DNA from: an uncultured Porphyromonadaceae bacterium
GTDB lineage: Bacteria; Bacteroidota; Bacteroidia; Bacteroidales; Muribaculaceae
Length of the DNA: 23,499 nt
NCBI GenBank assembly: GCA_947174735.1
Contig: CAMWKC010000006.1
Location: 1-23,499, forward strand
Direction: 5' to 3'
Made by a program: the position numbers and the translations under genes. Below the pieces are notes generated by a model, which worked only from the letters and a program-made list of their open reading frames with translations, did not search any database and had not been told where the DNA came from. Shown one piece after another: positions 22,267-23,499 of this stretch; the first letter of the stretch is position 1, and each line of letters begins with the position of its first letter.

Positions 22267-23499
22267 ATGAAAGAAAAGACTTCCGCCCGCAGCCGACGTG
22301 AGGAGCCCGAATACTTCTCGCTCAAGGACTTCTATGGTAAGTGTGCAGAGCATTGGAAGTGGTTCGCACTTTCCGTAATACTGTTCATGCTGTTAGGTGC
22401 GCTCTACTGCGTTACACGTCAGCCAAGCTACAACCGATATACCGAAGTTCTGATTAAAGATCAGGAGAGTTCCGGTGGTGTGGATTTCTCAAATGCTTTT
22501 GCCACTTTCGGCTTTGGCAGTGGTAACACTTTGGTTAATAATGAAGTGATTACATTTCAGTCGCCAGCCATTATGCTTGAAGTGGTGAAGCGTCTGACTC
22601 TGACTATGAACTATGTGGAGCGAGGCATACCGCACGGCACAACACTGTACGGTAAGACACTACCGTTTCTTATAAGCTTCGCTGATCTTGATGTCGATCA
22701 GGGTGCTACAATGATTATGCGTCTTAATCCTGACGGTAGCGGCGAACTTTATAAGTTTAAAACGAGTATTGACGGTAAGAAAAAGAAGTATAGCGACGTT
22801 GTGCCTTTCAAGTCCGGCCAGAGTATGGTTAATACTCCGCTCGGTCGTGTAACTATTGTGCCTAATCCAGAATGTGTCGAACGTTATCCCGAGGATGAGC
22901 CGGTTGAAATCAAAGTCATACGTATGGGACTTCAGTCTGCTGTGGAGCATTACTGCTCAAAACTCAAGGTAGACCTTGTGGACCAGGAAGCTGAAGTTAT
23001 CAAGATTTCGATTGATGATGTATCGAAAGCCCGTGCTAATGATATACTTAATACTGTCATTGATATATATAACGGTAATTGGGTGGAGAACCGTAATCTT
23101 ATGGCTGTCTCAACTTCGAAATTCATTGATGACCGTCTTAAGGTGATAGAAGAAGAGTTAGGTATTGTAGACAGTGACATATCCGACTTTCAGGCACGTC
23201 ACCGTGTTATAGACCCACGTCAGATGGCTGAAGCCCAGATGACGGTTAATGCCAATATAGAGGAGAATCTGTTGCAGCTTCACAATGAGTTGGCCATGAG
23301 TAGCTTCTTACGAGAATACATGGCTAATCCCGGTAACCGCTTCAGTGTTATACCTGTTAACACCGGTCTTGGAAGTGTACAACTCGAAGCTCAGATAGCA
23401 AATTATAACCAGTTGCTCTTAGCACGTAATAATCTTGTTGAGAATTCCTCTCCTTCCAACCCTCTTGCTGTGGATTATGTCCATCAGTTAGACGGTATG
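22267..23499 (+). CDS. Wzc/GumC-like polysaccharide chain-length protein, 3' partial
   Basis: The frame is open from ATG 22267 to the last base (411 codons), so the C-terminus is outside the window. The N-terminus is cytoplasmic (KTSARSRREEPEYFSLKDF), followed by the first membrane helix WFALSVILFMLLGALYCV at about 32-49. The periplasmic Wzz region follows: QPSYNRYTEVLIKDQ, a Gly/Phe-rich stretch (SGGVDFSNAFATFGFGSG) and VITFQSPAIMLEVVKRLTL. A long helical coiled-coil part begins near residue 250 (DVSKARANDILNTVIDIYN...FIDDRLKVIEEELGIVDSD). The rest should hold the GNVR motif, second helix and perhaps a tyrosine kinase domain, as in Wzc. It works with the Wza-like pore to polymerise and export capsule or exopolysaccharide; kinase presence cannot be seen here. 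Confidence 0.88.
   Translation, partial: MKEKTSARSRREEPEYFSLKDFYGKCAEHWKWFALSVILFMLLGALYCVTRQPSYNRYTEVLIKDQESSGGVDFSNAFATFGFGSGNTLVNNEVITFQSPAIMLEVVKRLTLTMNYVERGIPHGTTLYGKTLPFLISFADLDVDQGATMIMRLNPDGSGELYKFKTSIDGKKKKYSDVVPFKSGQSMVNTPLGRVTIVPNPECVERYPEDEPVEIKVIRMGLQSAVEHYCSKLKVDLVDQEAEVIKISIDDVSKARANDILNTVIDIYNGNWVENRNLMAVSTSKFIDDRLKVIEEELGIVDSDISDFQARHRVIDPRQMAEAQMTVNANIEENLLQLHNELAMSSFLREYMANPGNRFSVIPVNTGLGSVQLEAQIANYNQLLLARNNLVENSSPSNPLAVDYVHQLDGM

Overview
The window looks like chromosomal DNA from a Bacteroidota, most likely order Bacteroidales. The main evidence is repeated TAnnTTTG -7 boxes with upstream TTTG elements and little use of Shine-Dalgarno sites. Supporting evidence is the gene content: DUF1573 proteins, TPR proteins with a lipobox and a C-terminal HTH, an rSAM/lipoprotein pair, a GlsB-like acyltransferase, class III FBPase and Wza/Wzc-type export genes. 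Isoleucine is often coded by ATA. A Muribaculaceae-like species is possible, but that is only a guess.

Left part (1-5631, all +): the end of a GNAT lipid N-acyltransferase, then a tight five-gene run: a LegB-like 4,6-dehydratase, an ATP-grasp ligase, a LegI/NeuB-type nonulosonate synthase, a LegG/NeuC-type hydrolysing 2-epimerase and a LegF/NeuA-type CMP transferase. Joints are ATGA overlaps or about 10 nt gaps. This makes a CMP-activated nonulosonic acid, probably of the legionaminic type, for a surface glycan. The aminotransferase (LegC) and acetyltransferase (LegH) of the classical route are not in the window. The run ends at a strong hairpin, followed by a tRNA-Pro(TGG) on the minus strand with its own promoter.

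Middle (5952-10577): a small four-helix membrane protein on the minus strand, whose mRNA leader is a 9-nt tandem repeat. Divergent from it are a TPR/membrane/HTH regulator-like lipoprotein, an orphan small lipoprotein with its own promoter, and a translationally coupled putative lipoprotein plus radical SAM/SPASM enzyme. The last pair is the little-understood rSAM/lipoprotein system and the best candidate here for an undescribed pathway. A 52-nt palindrome closes this block.

Right-centre (10796-19122, +): two DUF1573 exported proteins behind a probable structured leader, MeaB GTPase, a long-chain acyl-CoA synthetase with a strong hairpin in its leader, release factor 2 (no frameshift site), a polytopic GT-C-like membrane protein and a GtrB/DPM1-like polyprenyl-phosphate glycosyltransferase. 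The last two genes probably work together on glycan modification. They converge on, and overlap by 17 bp, a class III fructose-1,6-bisphosphatase gene on the minus strand.

Right end (21288-23499, +): a promoter, a Wza-like outer-membrane polysaccharide export lipoprotein and the first 411 codons of a Wzc/GumC-like chain-length protein that runs off the window.
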